Source: Bacillota bacterium (lineage in GTDB: Bacteria; Bacillota; Clostridia; Tissierellales; Sedimentibacteraceae). Taken from it: a stretch of 19,920 bases of DNA. A program made the translations under genes and the position numbers. Shown one piece after another: positions 1 through 7,518 of the stretch (its first letter is position 1; each line of letters begins with the position of its first letter). The stretch spans positions 1 to 19,920 of the forward strand of contig JAEXUD010000063.1 in the NCBI GenBank assembly GCA_023453025.1, given 5' to 3'. The notes under the pieces were generated by a model, which saw nothing but the letters and a program-made list of their open reading frames with translations, was not told the origin of the DNA and made no database searches.

Positions 1-53
1 GAGAGCGGCCGCACATTTTGATCTGTCTGTCAACTACTATTTTGAAATAAGTG

Positions 54-93
54 AAAAAAATGGTTAGACCCCATTGCTGGAAATCTAACCATT
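54..93 (-). terminator. Intrinsic terminator reading leftward
   Basis: Seen: a perfect 10-bp inverted repeat (59-68 with 84-93) around a 15-nt loop. An uninterrupted A run at 54-60 becomes a T tract on the minus strand directly after the stem. There is no T tract on the plus strand, so it can only stop leftward transcription. No minus-strand gene lies between it and nadE, which ends at 843. It may therefore end nadE read-through, which would run antisense across the 283-765 gene. Confidence 0.65.
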
Positions 94-140
94 ATGAAGA
101 TATAACGTTAACTAAATGACATTGAACTGTGAATAGTAAC

Positions 141-196
141 AGACGGGCCTTAAATTACAGTATTTGACAGTGGGCGGCTTCCTCAAGGTCCGTTCT
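141..196. repeat. REP-like imperfect palindrome, copy B
   Basis: Seen: the arms at about 141-153 and 183-195 are near-complementary, with one bulge and one mismatch. The left arm GACGGGCCTT, an internal ATTAC and a TGACAGT core recur in the same order in copy A at 771-834. The two copies bracket the small gene at 283-765. Inference: a short non-autonomous hairpin repeat of the REP or MITE type; no coding capacity. Confidence 0.6.
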
Positions 197-282
197 CTAA
201 GTACATATCATATCAAAAATACTAAATAATCAGAACAATAGTTATTTTTCTACATAATATAAGTTAAAGAAATTTAGAGAGG

Positions 283-765
283 GTGATTAAAATCTTTTAT
301 TCAGGAAGATTCTGTTATCCTATGGATTATATTTTTAATAATTCATCAAATTATAACCAAAGGATAAATGAAGAAAAAAAAGGTTATCTTGACATAGGTA
401 TATATTATAATATTGAAAATACACCTATTAAGGATGCAACAGTTATAATTTCAAGTGTTTCATACTCCGGTCAGTTTTATGAATTTGGTGAGGGAAGAAT
501 TCTGAATGAATACAAGACAGATGAGAGCGGAAGAATACCGATTATAGAATTGCCAATTCATAACGAATTAATGAGAAACCACAATCGTAACTATTATATT
601 GTTTCTGTATATGCTGATGGGTTTTACGATGCTTATTTATTTCATATACAGATATTTGAAAACCAAACTACAACATTCAGAATATATTTAAGTCGTGTGT
701 CCGGGGATCAAAGAAGATTTGATATTATTATACAGCCTACAACTGAGGAGGTACACAGCAGATAG
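283..765 (+). CDS. Small protein resembling the N-terminal beta-domain of clostridial spore cortex hydrolases
   Basis: Up to 160 aa with no signal peptide or membrane segment. After about 33 residues of variable N-terminus comes a compact beta-rich domain: a strand starting GYLDIGIYY, a PIKDATVIIS turn, TDESGRIPIIELP near residues 79-91, then YYIVSVYADGF and QIFENQTTTFRIYL. Known: this pattern (transthyretin or carboxypeptidase-regulatory-like fold) is found at the N-terminus of many clostridial spore peptidoglycan-lytic or peptidoglycan-binding proteins, there joined to a catalytic or binding domain. Here the domain stands alone, so a structural or binding role is inferred and not shown. The start is unclear. 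GTG at 283 directly abuts the purine-rich AGAGAGG, leaving no normal SD spacing, and ATG at 322 lies 13 nt after AGGAAG; both keep the domain. The gene opposes its neighbours and sits between two hairpin repeats, which suggests a mobile or accessory patch. Confidence 0.6.
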   Translation: MIKIFYSGRFCYPMDYIFNNSSNYNQRINEEKKGYLDIGIYYNIENTPIKDATVIISSVSYSGQFYEFGEGRILNEYKTDESGRIPIIELPIHNELMRNHNRNYYIVSVYADGFYDAYLFHIQIFENQTTTFRIYLSRVSGDQRRFDIIIQPTTEEVHSR

Positions 766-770
766 AAAAT

Positions 771-834
771 CCGGGGACGGGCCTTGAATTACGATACATG
801 ACAGTAATCGGTCCACTCAAAGCTCCGTCCCCGG
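771..834. repeat. REP-like imperfect palindrome, copy A (GGGGACGG ends)
   Basis: Seen: the left arm 771-787 pairs with the right arm 817-834 over about 17 bp, with one bulged base and one mismatch. The outer ten bases, CCGGGGACGG, are perfectly matched. The core shares GGCCTTGAATTAC and TGACAGT with copy B at 141-196. It fills the space between the converging ends of the 283-765 gene and nadE, where its GC-rich stem could act as a bidirectional transcription barrier. There is no T tract, so calling it a terminator would be inference. Confidence 0.65.
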
Positions 835-842
835 GTCATGGT

Positions 843-2771
843 TTACTGTAAATTATTCAACTGGTCCAGCCACAATGCATAGGAAGCATCACTTGGCATC
901 CTCCAATCGCCTCTTGGCGACAATGATACTGAGCCTACCTTTACACCATCAGGCATGCATGAACGTTTAAACTGCTGAGTGAAAAACCTTCTGTAGAATT
1001 TTTTGAGAGTTTCTAATATTATTTCATCAGAAAATTCCTCTTTAAATGCTTTTTTAGCCAGGAAATAAATTTTATCCGGCTCATATCCATTTCGAATCAT
1101 ATTGTAAAGGAAAAAGTCGTTCAAATCATAAGAGCCCACTGCTTTTTCAGTAAATTGAGCTATATTGCCCTCCTTATCCGGCGGTAAGAGCTCCGGACTT
1201 ACTGGAGTATCGCATACATCTAATAATGCTTTTTGTATATCACCTGTTGTTGCTTCGTCAGCGTACCATTTGACAAGGTATCTTACCAATGTCTTTGGTA
1301 TACTGGCATTAACACCGTACATTGACATATGATCTCCGTTATATGTTGCCCATCCAAGAGCTTGCTCGGATAAATCTCCTGTTCCGACTACTATGCCGTT
1401 TTCCATATTGGCAATATCCATTAGTATTTGTGTTCTTTCTCTGGCCTGAGAATTTTCATATGTTATATTATGGTTGTCAATATCATGGTTGATATCCTTA
1501 AAATGCTGAATAACAGCTTCTTTTATGGATATTTCCTTTGTTGTTACTCCAAGTTCTTTCATTAGTGTAATTGCATTGTTATATGTCCTGGAAGTTGTTC
1601 CAAAACCCGGCATTGTTATGGCGACAATGCTGCTCATAGGAGATTTAAGCTTTTTCATTGCTTCAACAGTTACTAACAGTGCCAGCGTACTGTCCAGTCC
1701 TCCTGAAATTCCTACAATTGCTTTTTTAGCTCCGATTTTATTCATTCGCTGATATAAACCCGTTGCTTGTATGTTAAGAATTTCCTTGCATCTCTTGTTT
1801 CTTTCTTCTACATTTGAAGGAACAAAGGGCTTAGGGTCAATTTCTCTTTCTAAGTCTTCATTTTCAGAATATCCAAGTTCAAAGTTTATATATTGATAAT
1901 TTAATTTTTCGTGTCTGCCCATATAGGTGTTAAATTTAACTCTGTCATTCATTAACTTTTCTATATCAATGTCACCGTAGATTATGCTGGATTCCATAGA
2001 AAATCTATCTTCTTTTAAGACCACTCCGTTTTCCGAAATCATAGCATGACCTGAAAAAACTACATCTGTTGTACTTTCAGTCTGTCCTGCCGATGCAAAG
2101 GCATATGCGGTAATGCATTTTGCCGACTGAATTTTTACTATATCTCTTCTATAGTCAGGCTTGCCAATTATTTCATTGCTTGCAGAAAGATTTAATATTA
2201 AATTTGCTCCATACATGGTATGGTAAGAGCTTGGAGGAATATTAATCCACAAATCCTCACACACATCTATCCCAACGCATAATTCTGACAATGAATCCTT
2301 AAATAATAAATTTTCATTGAATAAAACTTCCTGACCGCACAATTTGACAGTGCTGCTTACTCTGGAAACAGAAGAGGCAAACCATCGTTTTTCATAAAAT
2401 TCATTGTAGTTAGGAACAAATGTTTTTGGAACAACGCCAAGAATTTTTCCGTTTTTTAACAGCACAGCGCAATTAAACAGCTGGTTGTCTGATTTGACAG
2501 GCATACCGACTGAAATTAAAATATTCAGGTATTTTGTTTCTTCAAGAAGTATTTTAAGTGCGTTTTCCACCCCTGCTATCAATGTTTTTTGATTAAATAA
2601 ATCGCTGCAGGTATATCCCGTTATGCTAAGCTCCGGAAATAAAATTACTTTTGCTTTTCTTTCATATGCTTTTTTTGTTATAGCAGCAATTTCCACTGCA
2701 TTGAACAAGGGGTCCGCAACTTTAATTACAGGGACGGCAACAGCTACTCTAACATATTCAAAATTATTCAT
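843..2771 (-). CDS. nadE: Glutamine-dependent NAD+ synthetase
   Basis: Last step of NAD synthesis in the cytoplasm: amidation of deamido-NAD using ATP and glutamine. The 642-aa protein has two domains. Residues ~5-280 are a nitrilase-like glutaminase with the Glu-Lys-Cys triad visible as E47 (FPELSITGY), K116 (VVPKTFVPNYNEF) and C171 (GIDVCEDLW). Residues ~330-630 are the ATP-pyrophosphatase synthetase domain with the SGGLDS loop at 356-361. The length matches the long glutaminase-fused NadE class, not the short ammonia-dependent form. The ATG at 2771 follows AGAGGATAAAA, a reasonable SD. The gene begins 10 nt after nif3 and looks like the third gene of a trmK-nif3-nadE unit. It ends against a GC-rich palindrome. 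Identification is firm. Confidence 0.96.
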   Translation of the reverse strand: MNNFEYVRVAVAVPVIKVADPLFNAVEIAAITKKAYERKAKVILFPELSITGYTCSDLFNQKTLIAGVENALKILLEETKYLNILISVGMPVKSDNQLFNCAVLLKNGKILGVVPKTFVPNYNEFYEKRWFASSVSRVSSTVKLCGQEVLFNENLLFKDSLSELCVGIDVCEDLWINIPPSSYHTMYGANLILNLSASNEIIGKPDYRRDIVKIQSAKCITAYAFASAGQTESTTDVVFSGHAMISENGVVLKEDRFSMESSIIYGDIDIEKLMNDRVKFNTYMGRHEKLNYQYINFELGYSENEDLEREIDPKPFVPSNVEERNKRCKEILNIQATGLYQRMNKIGAKKAIVGISGGLDSTLALLVTVEAMKKLKSPMSSIVAITMPGFGTTSRTYNNAITLMKELGVTTKEISIKEAVIQHFKDINHDIDNHNITYENSQARERTQILMDIANMENGIVVGTGDLSEQALGWATYNGDHMSMYGVNASIPKTLVRYLVKWYADEATTGDIQKALLDVCDTPVSPELLPPDKEGNIAQFTEKAVGSYDLNDFFLYNMIRNGYEPDKIYFLAKKAFKEEFSDEIILETLKKFYRRFFTQQFKRSCMPDGVKVGSVSLSPRGDWRMPSDASYALWLDQLNNLQ

Positions 2772-2781
2772 TTTTTATCCT

Positions 2782-3561
2782 CTATATTATAAGTTCTTTT
2801 ACTGTATTGTTTTCTAATAAAATTACCTTTACTTCCGATAAGCCGTCCAAGACATATTTAATGTTTTCCATGGATTGATATTCGGTGTTATAATGACCGG
2901 CATCTATAATACATAAATTATTCTGAAGAGCTGTTTGCGCCTGATGATATTTAATATCACCTGTTATGTAGACATCTGCTTTTTTATTTATTGCATCAAT
3001 AATAAAATCGCTTCCACTCCCTCCGCAAAAAGCTACCTTACCTATTATTTTATTTTCACCTGTTAAAAACAATTTGATATGCTCCGTATTTAAGAAGCTC
3101 TTAATTTCTTTTGCATAGTTTATTATGTTCTTTGGTTCTATGTTTCCTATTCCCCCGTAACCGCTGCCGTCATCATTGACTGTATGAAGCACCTCATAAT
3201 TTTTAATATTCAACTTTTCAGAGAGTTTTCTGTTGACCCCGAAATCTGCCATATCATAATTTGTGTGCATGCTGTATAGGTTTATATTGTTTTTTATAAG
3301 GGTCCTTATGATTTTTCCTTCATAGGTATTGTAATCAATTGATTTTAAGCCAGTAAATAAAAAAGGATGATGAGTTATTATTAAGTCAATATTACTGGCT
3401 ACTGCATAATCAACTGAATTAAAATCAATATCTAAGGTTAACATAATGTTTTTTATGTCATTATCATTGCTCCCAATTTGTAATCCGCTGTTATCCCAGG
3501 ATTCTTGTGTTTTTAATTTTAATTTTTCGGTTAATATTTTTATAATTGAATCGACTTTAAT
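2782..3561 (-). CDS. Nif3/YqfO-family dinuclear metal-centre protein, apparent ATT start
   Basis: Known: Nif3-like proteins are cytoplasmic toroidal hexamers binding two metal ions; the reaction is unsettled (GTP cyclohydrolase I type 2-like). From the first ATG (3444) the protein would be 220 aa and lack the conserved N-terminus. The frame is open upstream to a TGA at 3568-3570 and encodes SIIKILTEKL and SWDNSGLQIG, the hallmark Nif3 start region. With ATT at 3561 it is 259 aa, close to the short E. coli YbgI form and without the insert of Bacillus YqfO. Metal ligands: HH in ITHHPF (64-65), D in MADFGV, and DAGHYNTEY near the C-terminus. No ATG, GTG or TTG precedes WDNSGLQ. The ATT overlaps the trmK stop (ATTAA), and AAGGGAG lies 10 nt upstream. 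The family is sure; the start is inferred. Nif3 next to trmK is standard in Firmicutes. Confidence 0.9.
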   Translation of the reverse strand: MKVDSIIKILTEKLKLKTQESWDNSGLQIGSNDNDIKNIMLTLDIDFNSVDYAVASNIDLIITHHPFLFTGLKSIDYNTYEGKIIRTLIKNNINLYSMHTNYDMADFGVNRKLSEKLNIKNYEVLHTVNDDGSGYGGIGNIEPKNIINYAKEIKSFLNTEHIKLFLTGENKIIGKVAFCGGSGSDFIIDAINKKADVYITGDIKYHQAQTALQNNLCIIDAGHYNTEYQSMENIKYVLDGLSEVKVILLENNTVKELII

Positions 3562-4234
3562 TTTCCATCAACTCCCTTATTTTTTCATTTTTCTTCCTTA
3601 AGGTTTCTATTTTTCCATTATAATCGCTGTCGGAATTTTTTTCAATACTTCTGATTATATTTTTGTTTATATCTATTTGTTTATTAATATATTCAAACAT
3701 CAAGGGATCTTTTTTTTCTAAAACTATTTTACTTATTTCATAAAATATTTCATCTTCTACCCTATCTTCTCCCGGTATTGCCTTGATTATAAAATAATAA
3801 TGATGCAGCTCTTTTATTATATTTTCATCTATAATTTTAAAATTATTCTCTGACAAATATTGCCTGAGTTTGTCTCCTGTTGTCATTGGCTGTAAAATCA
3901 GCTGTGAAGCACTTAATGCAACATTTTTTGATTTTTCTATTATATCAGCTATTAATTCGCCGCCCATACCTGCAATTATAATTGCATCTGCTTCGCCTTC
4001 CTTTAGGACGGTAAGTCCGCTTCCGAGCCTGAAGCTGCATTTTGTATTCAAATTCGCGCCGGTTAAATGCTCTATTGCTCTATTAAGCGGTCCTTCGTTC
4101 AAATCTGTGGCTATTACCATATCACATATGTTATCCCTAAGCAGCATTTCTGTCACATAACCGTGGTCAGTACCAATATCCGCAGCTGCTCTGCATTTAG
4201 ATACCATGGATCTTATGCATTCTAATCGGTTCAT
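3557..4234 (-). CDS. trmK: tRNA (adenine-N1)-methyltransferase TrmK
   Basis: Methylates N1 of adenine 22 in the D-loop of bacterial tRNAs using S-adenosylmethionine (established for the COG2384/YqfN family). The 225-aa protein has the SAM-binding Rossmann motif ADIGTDHGYV at residues 18-27, an acidic ribose-binding TDLNEGPL, AIIIAGMGGELI (84-95), and the family's LQPMTTGDKLRQYL in place of an NPPY motif. The C-terminal ~60 residues are charged and look like the helical coiled domain of this family. The length is typical. The ATG at 4234 follows AAGGGGG by 5 nt. It is first in the unit with nif3, which it overlaps by a few bases, and nadE. The region upstream holds 54-bp hairpin repeats and a weak extended -10. 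Confidence 0.92.
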   Translation of the reverse strand: MNRLECIRSMVSKCRAAADIGTDHGYVTEMLLRDNICDMVIATDLNEGPLNRAIEHLTGANLNTKCSFRLGSGLTVLKEGEADAIIIAGMGGELIADIIEKSKNVALSASQLILQPMTTGDKLRQYLSENNFKIIDENIIKELHHYYFIIKAIPGEDRVEDEIFYEISKIVLEKKDPLMFEYINKQIDINKNIIRSIEKNSDSDYNGKIETLRKKNEKIRELMEN

Positions 4235-4266
4235 AAATCCCCCTTTTAATTTGTTAAAGCTATTTA

Positions 4267-4275
4267 GTTATATCA
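4267..4275 (-). promoter_or_regulatory. Candidate extended -10 promoter for trmK-nif3-nadE
   Basis: On the minus strand this reads TGATATAAC: a TG dinucleotide one base before TATAAC (5 of 6 matches to TATAAT). It lies 32 nt before the trmK start. No good -35 hexamer is found 16-18 nt further upstream, so the call rests on the extended -10 alone. Confidence 0.35.
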
Positions 4276-4440
4276 CAGTCTCATTCACCAATTTATTTGC
4301 TCGCTGTCGCTCACATAAATTGGGAAGCACAGTTTCGTTCACATATTTGCTTATTCGCTGTCGCTCATGCAAATCTGGAACTCATTGCGTTTGAATTACC
4401 TGCAATTTCTTTTTCCCTATCGGTCAAAGAAATTGGGTAA
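4274..4440. repeat. Tandem 54-bp hairpin repeats between rpoD and trmK
   Basis: Two adjacent copies, 4274-4327 and 4328-4381, start CACAGTYTCRTTCAC and share TCGCTGTCGCTCA at identical offsets. The first folds as a stem (4288-4299 with 4312-4323, 11 of 12 pairs) with CGCTGTCGC in the loop; the second folds less well. A third hairpin follows (4403-4412 with 4426-4435, perfect 10 bp), similar in shape but with a different loop. No reading frame of note. This fills most of the 268-nt gap between rpoD and trmK. Confidence 0.65.
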
Positions 4441-4466
4441 ATCATAATCGTTGCGGTAGGGCATAC

Positions 4467-4491
4467 AAAAACGGAGGGCATATAACCCTCC
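4467..4491 (-). terminator. Intrinsic terminator of dnaG-rpoD
   Basis: On the minus strand GGAGGG and CCCTCC (6 bp, 4473-4478 with 4486-4491) enclose a 7-nt loop and are followed by G and five T. It starts 12 nt after the rpoD stop and separates rpoD from trmK. Confidence 0.85.
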
Positions 4492-4502
4492 CTGTTCTAT
4501 TA

Positions 4503-5666
4503 TTATTCAAGATAGTCTTTTAATTTTTTGCTTCTGCTTGGATGTCTCAGTTTTCTTAATGCCTTTGCTTCAATTTGTCTTATTCTTTCTCTTGTAACGT
4601 CAAATTCTTTTCCGACCTCTTCCAGTGTCCTTGCCCTTCCGTCATCTAATCCAAATCTTAATCTCAAAACTTTTTGTTCCCTGTCAGTTAGTGTATGAAG
4701 CACTGATGACAGCTGTTCTTTAAGCAGCGTAAATGTTGCCACATCTGAAGGGGCCTGAACCTCATCATCAGGTATAAAATCTCCCAGATGACTATCTTCC
4801 TCTTCACCTATAGGAGTTTCCAATGAGACAGGCTCCTGAGCGATCTTAAGAATTTCTCTCACCTTTTCCGGTTCCATTTCCATTTCAAGTGCTATTTCTT
4901 CGGGCGTTGCATCTCGCCCTAATTCCTGAAGCAATTGTCTTTTTATTCGTATAAGCTTGTTTATAGTTTCAACCATATGAACCGGTATTCTTATAGTTCT
5001 TGCCTGATCGGCAATCGCTCTTGTAATTGCTTGTCGAATCCACCATGTTGCATACGTGCTGAATTTAAAGCCTTTAGTATAGTCAAATTTTTCAACAGCC
5101 TTGATAAGGCCAAGGTTACCTTCTTGAATTAAATCCAAAAACAACATACCTCTTCCGACGTAACGCTTAGCTATGCTTACAACAAGCCTTAAATTTGCTT
5201 CAGCCAGTCGCTTCTTAGCTTCTTCGTCTCCATCCTGCATTCTTTTAGCCAGGTCTATTTCTTCATTTGCAGATAATAGCGGAACTTTGCCGATTTCCTT
5301 TAAATACATTCTTACAGGGTCATCAATATTAACACCCTTCAGTATATCATCATCTGATTGACTAACAAAAAAATCAGCATCTTCTTTTACTTCAGCTTCA
5401 TCTATATCGTCAACCTTTTCAGGAATCATATCGTCTTGAAAACCAAGAATTTCAAGATCATTGTCTTCTGCTTGCTTATAAAAATCATCTATAAATTCAG
5501 GGTTAATATCCAGTTTTTCAAAGGACCTTAATACTTCTTTATAGGTTATAAATCCGTTTCTCTTACCTTTTTCAATTAATTTATTTTTTATTGAATCAAT
5601 TTTTTGCATCATTTCTGCATTTTTTTCTGATTCATCTTTAACAATCAAGTTCTTGTTTTCTCCCAC
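4503..5666 (-). CDS. rpoD: Primary sigma factor RpoD (SigA)
   Basis: The housekeeping sigma subunit that directs RNA polymerase to -35/-10 promoters. The 387-aa protein shows an N-terminal region 1.1-like acidic segment (to ~105), region 1.2 (DPVRMYLKEIGKVPLL), region 2 with LAEANLRLVVSIAKRYVGRG, FLDLIQEGNLGLI and the -10-recognising FSTYATWWIRQAITRAI, region 3 from about 225, and region 4 with the -35 helix-turn-helix VTRERIRQIEAKALRKL ending near the C-terminus. Length and order match the Firmicute SigA group. The start is GTG at 5666, 11 nt after a perfect AGGAGG that lies inside the last codons of dnaG; the two genes are separated by only 3 nt, so their translation is probably linked. Transcription comes from the promoter before dnaG and stops at the terminator just downstream. 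Confidence 0.97.
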   Translation of the reverse strand: MGENKNLIVKDESEKNAEMMQKIDSIKNKLIEKGKRNGFITYKEVLRSFEKLDINPEFIDDFYKQAEDNDLEILGFQDDMIPEKVDDIDEAEVKEDADFFVSQSDDDILKGVNIDDPVRMYLKEIGKVPLLSANEEIDLAKRMQDGDEEAKKRLAEANLRLVVSIAKRYVGRGMLFLDLIQEGNLGLIKAVEKFDYTKGFKFSTYATWWIRQAITRAIADQARTIRIPVHMVETINKLIRIKRQLLQELGRDATPEEIALEMEMEPEKVREILKIAQEPVSLETPIGEEEDSHLGDFIPDDEVQAPSDVATFTLLKEQLSSVLHTLTDREQKVLRLRFGLDDGRARTLEEVGKEFDVTRERIRQIEAKALRKLRHPSRSKKLKDYLE

Positions 5667-5669
5667 GGG

Positions 5670-7439
5670 TTAATTAACCTCCTCTTTAGTTGATTTAATT
5701 TTTTTAGCGAGGCTAAAAATTTCATTCATAATTTCTTCGCTGTTAGATGAATTTTCAGATTGCGTTATACTATCAGTCAATATAGTTCTCTTCTTTTCAT
5801 AGTATTTTATTTTAAGTCTTTTAATACAATCTTTAAATAAAGCCTCTAAATTATCATAATCAACATCGTCATACTGCAATAAAATATTTACATCCATTTT
5901 ATTTTTTATAATATTATTCAAGCTATCCTTATTTATACTCATATCATTGATTCTGTATTCAAATATTTCTTTGAATATATTATAGTATTCTAATTCCTTA
6001 AAGGTATCTTCATTGACTATCTCTTTTAATTGCAATGCAAAATCATTATTCAAGAGTATTAATTTGATTAGCTCCTCTTCATGGGATGTGGTTATTTTAT
6101 TTACCTGCAGTTTAACTTTAGCAGGCGGCGCAGCTTTAACAAAAGTTACTTGTTTAGTACTTTTCTTATTGTATTCTTTTATTATAGACTCTTTGGAAAC
6201 ACCCACTTTTCTAGATAATTTTTCAAAAATTAATTCTTTTTCAATTTCACTGGTTATATTTACTATATTGTCAAAAAATTTATTTATATATTCAACCTTG
6301 TTAGAATTTTCGTAAGTTTCTTTAAAATGAAATTCTAAAAAGCTATAATAATCCAAAGAATTTTCGAGCAATTTGTCGAAATTAATTTTTCCGTATTTAT
6401 TTAAATACTCATCTGGATCTTTTGCACCTGGTATTAATACCACCTTTGCATCCAAATCGTTGCGCTTAAACAGGTTTATTGCTTTTAAGGCTGCATTCTG
6501 TCCTGCACTGTCCGAATCCAAAGCAATGTAAAAGTTCTTTGAGTATCTTTTCATCAATTTTATTTGATTGTCTGTCAAGGATGTTCCAAGTGCAGCAACT
6601 GTGGTACTGTAACCGTAAGTGTGCATTTTTATAACGTCCATATATCCTTCTACCAATATGAAGCTCCTATTCCTGACTGCTTCCTTGGCTAGGTTTAATC
6701 CGTATAAATTGTAGCCCTTATTAAATACCAATGTTTCCGGAGAATTAAGATATTTTGGCAGCGAATCATCCAGCACTCTGCCGCCAAAACCTATTATTCT
6801 TTTTCTTACATCAAAAATCGGAAACATTACTCTGTTTCTGAACCGATCATAATAAGAATCGTGTTTTTGACGTTTGATAATAAGTCCCGCTTTTTCAATT
6901 TCCTCTTCTATGTAACCCTTATTTGTTAAATATTTTAGCAAATTATCCCATTCTTCAATAGCATATCCAATTCCAAACTTTTTTATTACATTATTATCAA
7001 TTTTCCTTGATTTTAAGTAATCTATTACCTCCGGACAACTTTTTAAATTATTATAATAGTAAAGTGCTGCATCTCTGTTTATTTTATACAGCCTGTCTGC
7101 CAGCTGTTTATTGTAATCTTGTTTATTAAATAGAGAGCTTGTTTCTTCCAATGCTATACCGGCCTTTCTTGCCAGATATTCTGCTGCTTCAACAAATGTA
7201 TAGTTTTTATATTTTGTAAGAAAGCTTATACTGTCTCCGCTTTCACCGCAGCCAAAACAATGGAACATCTGTTTATCCGGAGAAACAGTAAAGGAAGGAG
7301 TCTTTTCCTTATGAAATGGGCAATTGGCTTTATAATTGTTGCCTGCTTTCTTTAAGGGAAGAAATTCCTCAATTACATCTACAATATTATTTCCATCCAG
7401 AATTTTATTTATAACATCTGAATCCAATTTATAGGGCAT
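5670..7439 (-). CDS. dnaG: DNA primase
   Basis: Synthesises RNA primers at the replication fork with the DnaB-type helicase. The 589-aa protein has the CHC2 zinc finger (C40, H43, C61, C64, spacing C-x2-H-x17-C-x2-C), a catalytic core with the TOPRIM motif VEGYMD (Glu264) and DSDSAG (Asp308, Asp310), and a C-terminal helicase-interaction domain of about 150 residues with low conservation. The frame is open to 7502, but the longer version would put the start inside the -35/-10 promoter and add a residue stretch absent from primases. ATG at 7439 after GGTGAT is therefore chosen and gives MPYKLDSDVINKIL. It is followed within 3 nt by rpoD, the classic dnaG-rpoD pair. I see no rpsU-type gene in this operon. 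Confidence 0.97.
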   Translation of the reverse strand: MPYKLDSDVINKILDGNNIVDVIEEFLPLKKAGNNYKANCPFHKEKTPSFTVSPDKQMFHCFGCGESGDSISFLTKYKNYTFVEAAEYLARKAGIALEETSSLFNKQDYNKQLADRLYKINRDAALYYYNNLKSCPEVIDYLKSRKIDNNVIKKFGIGYAIEEWDNLLKYLTNKGYIEEEIEKAGLIIKRQKHDSYYDRFRNRVMFPIFDVRKRIIGFGGRVLDDSLPKYLNSPETLVFNKGYNLYGLNLAKEAVRNRSFILVEGYMDVIKMHTYGYSTTVAALGTSLTDNQIKLMKRYSKNFYIALDSDSAGQNAALKAINLFKRNDLDAKVVLIPGAKDPDEYLNKYGKINFDKLLENSLDYYSFLEFHFKETYENSNKVEYINKFFDNIVNITSEIEKELIFEKLSRKVGVSKESIIKEYNKKSTKQVTFVKAAPPAKVKLQVNKITTSHEEELIKLILLNNDFALQLKEIVNEDTFKELEYYNIFKEIFEYRINDMSINKDSLNNIIKNKMDVNILLQYDDVDYDNLEALFKDCIKRLKIKYYEKKRTILTDSITQSENSSNSEEIMNEIFSLAKKIKSTKEEVN

Positions 7440-7470
7440 ATAATCACCATTATCTTTACGTTGAAAATAA

Positions 7471-7499
7471 ATTATAGCATAGCAAAATAAGCTTGTCAA
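7471..7499 (-). promoter_or_regulatory. Consensus sigma-A promoter for dnaG-rpoD
   Basis: Minus strand: TTGACA at 7499-7494, a 17-nt spacer, then TATAAT at 7476-7471. Both hexamers match the consensus perfectly with ideal spacing. It lies in the 79-nt gap between dgt and dnaG, about 31 nt from the dnaG ATG, so primase and the primary sigma factor have a strong housekeeping promoter of their own. Confidence 0.88.
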
Positions 7500-7518
7500 C
7501 AAATTTTTACATTAATTA

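Noticed and set aside
3870..4160. 96-aa plus-strand open frame opposite trmK
   Set aside because: Antisense to the conserved SAM-binding region of TrmK; no start signal or domain.
4274..4440. CRISPR array
   Set aside because: Only two direct copies with diverged sequence throughout and no unique spacers between constant repeats; no cas genes nearby.
6013..6315. 100-aa plus-strand open frame opposite dnaG
   Set aside because: Antisense to the DnaG C-terminal domain, with hydrophobic Ser/Leu composition typical of a reverse-complement frame in AT-rich coding DNA.
7440..7502. N-terminal extension of DnaG to an upstream ATG
   Set aside because: It would translate through the perfect TTGACA-17-TATAAT promoter and has no counterpart in primases; the ATG at 7439 has the SD.
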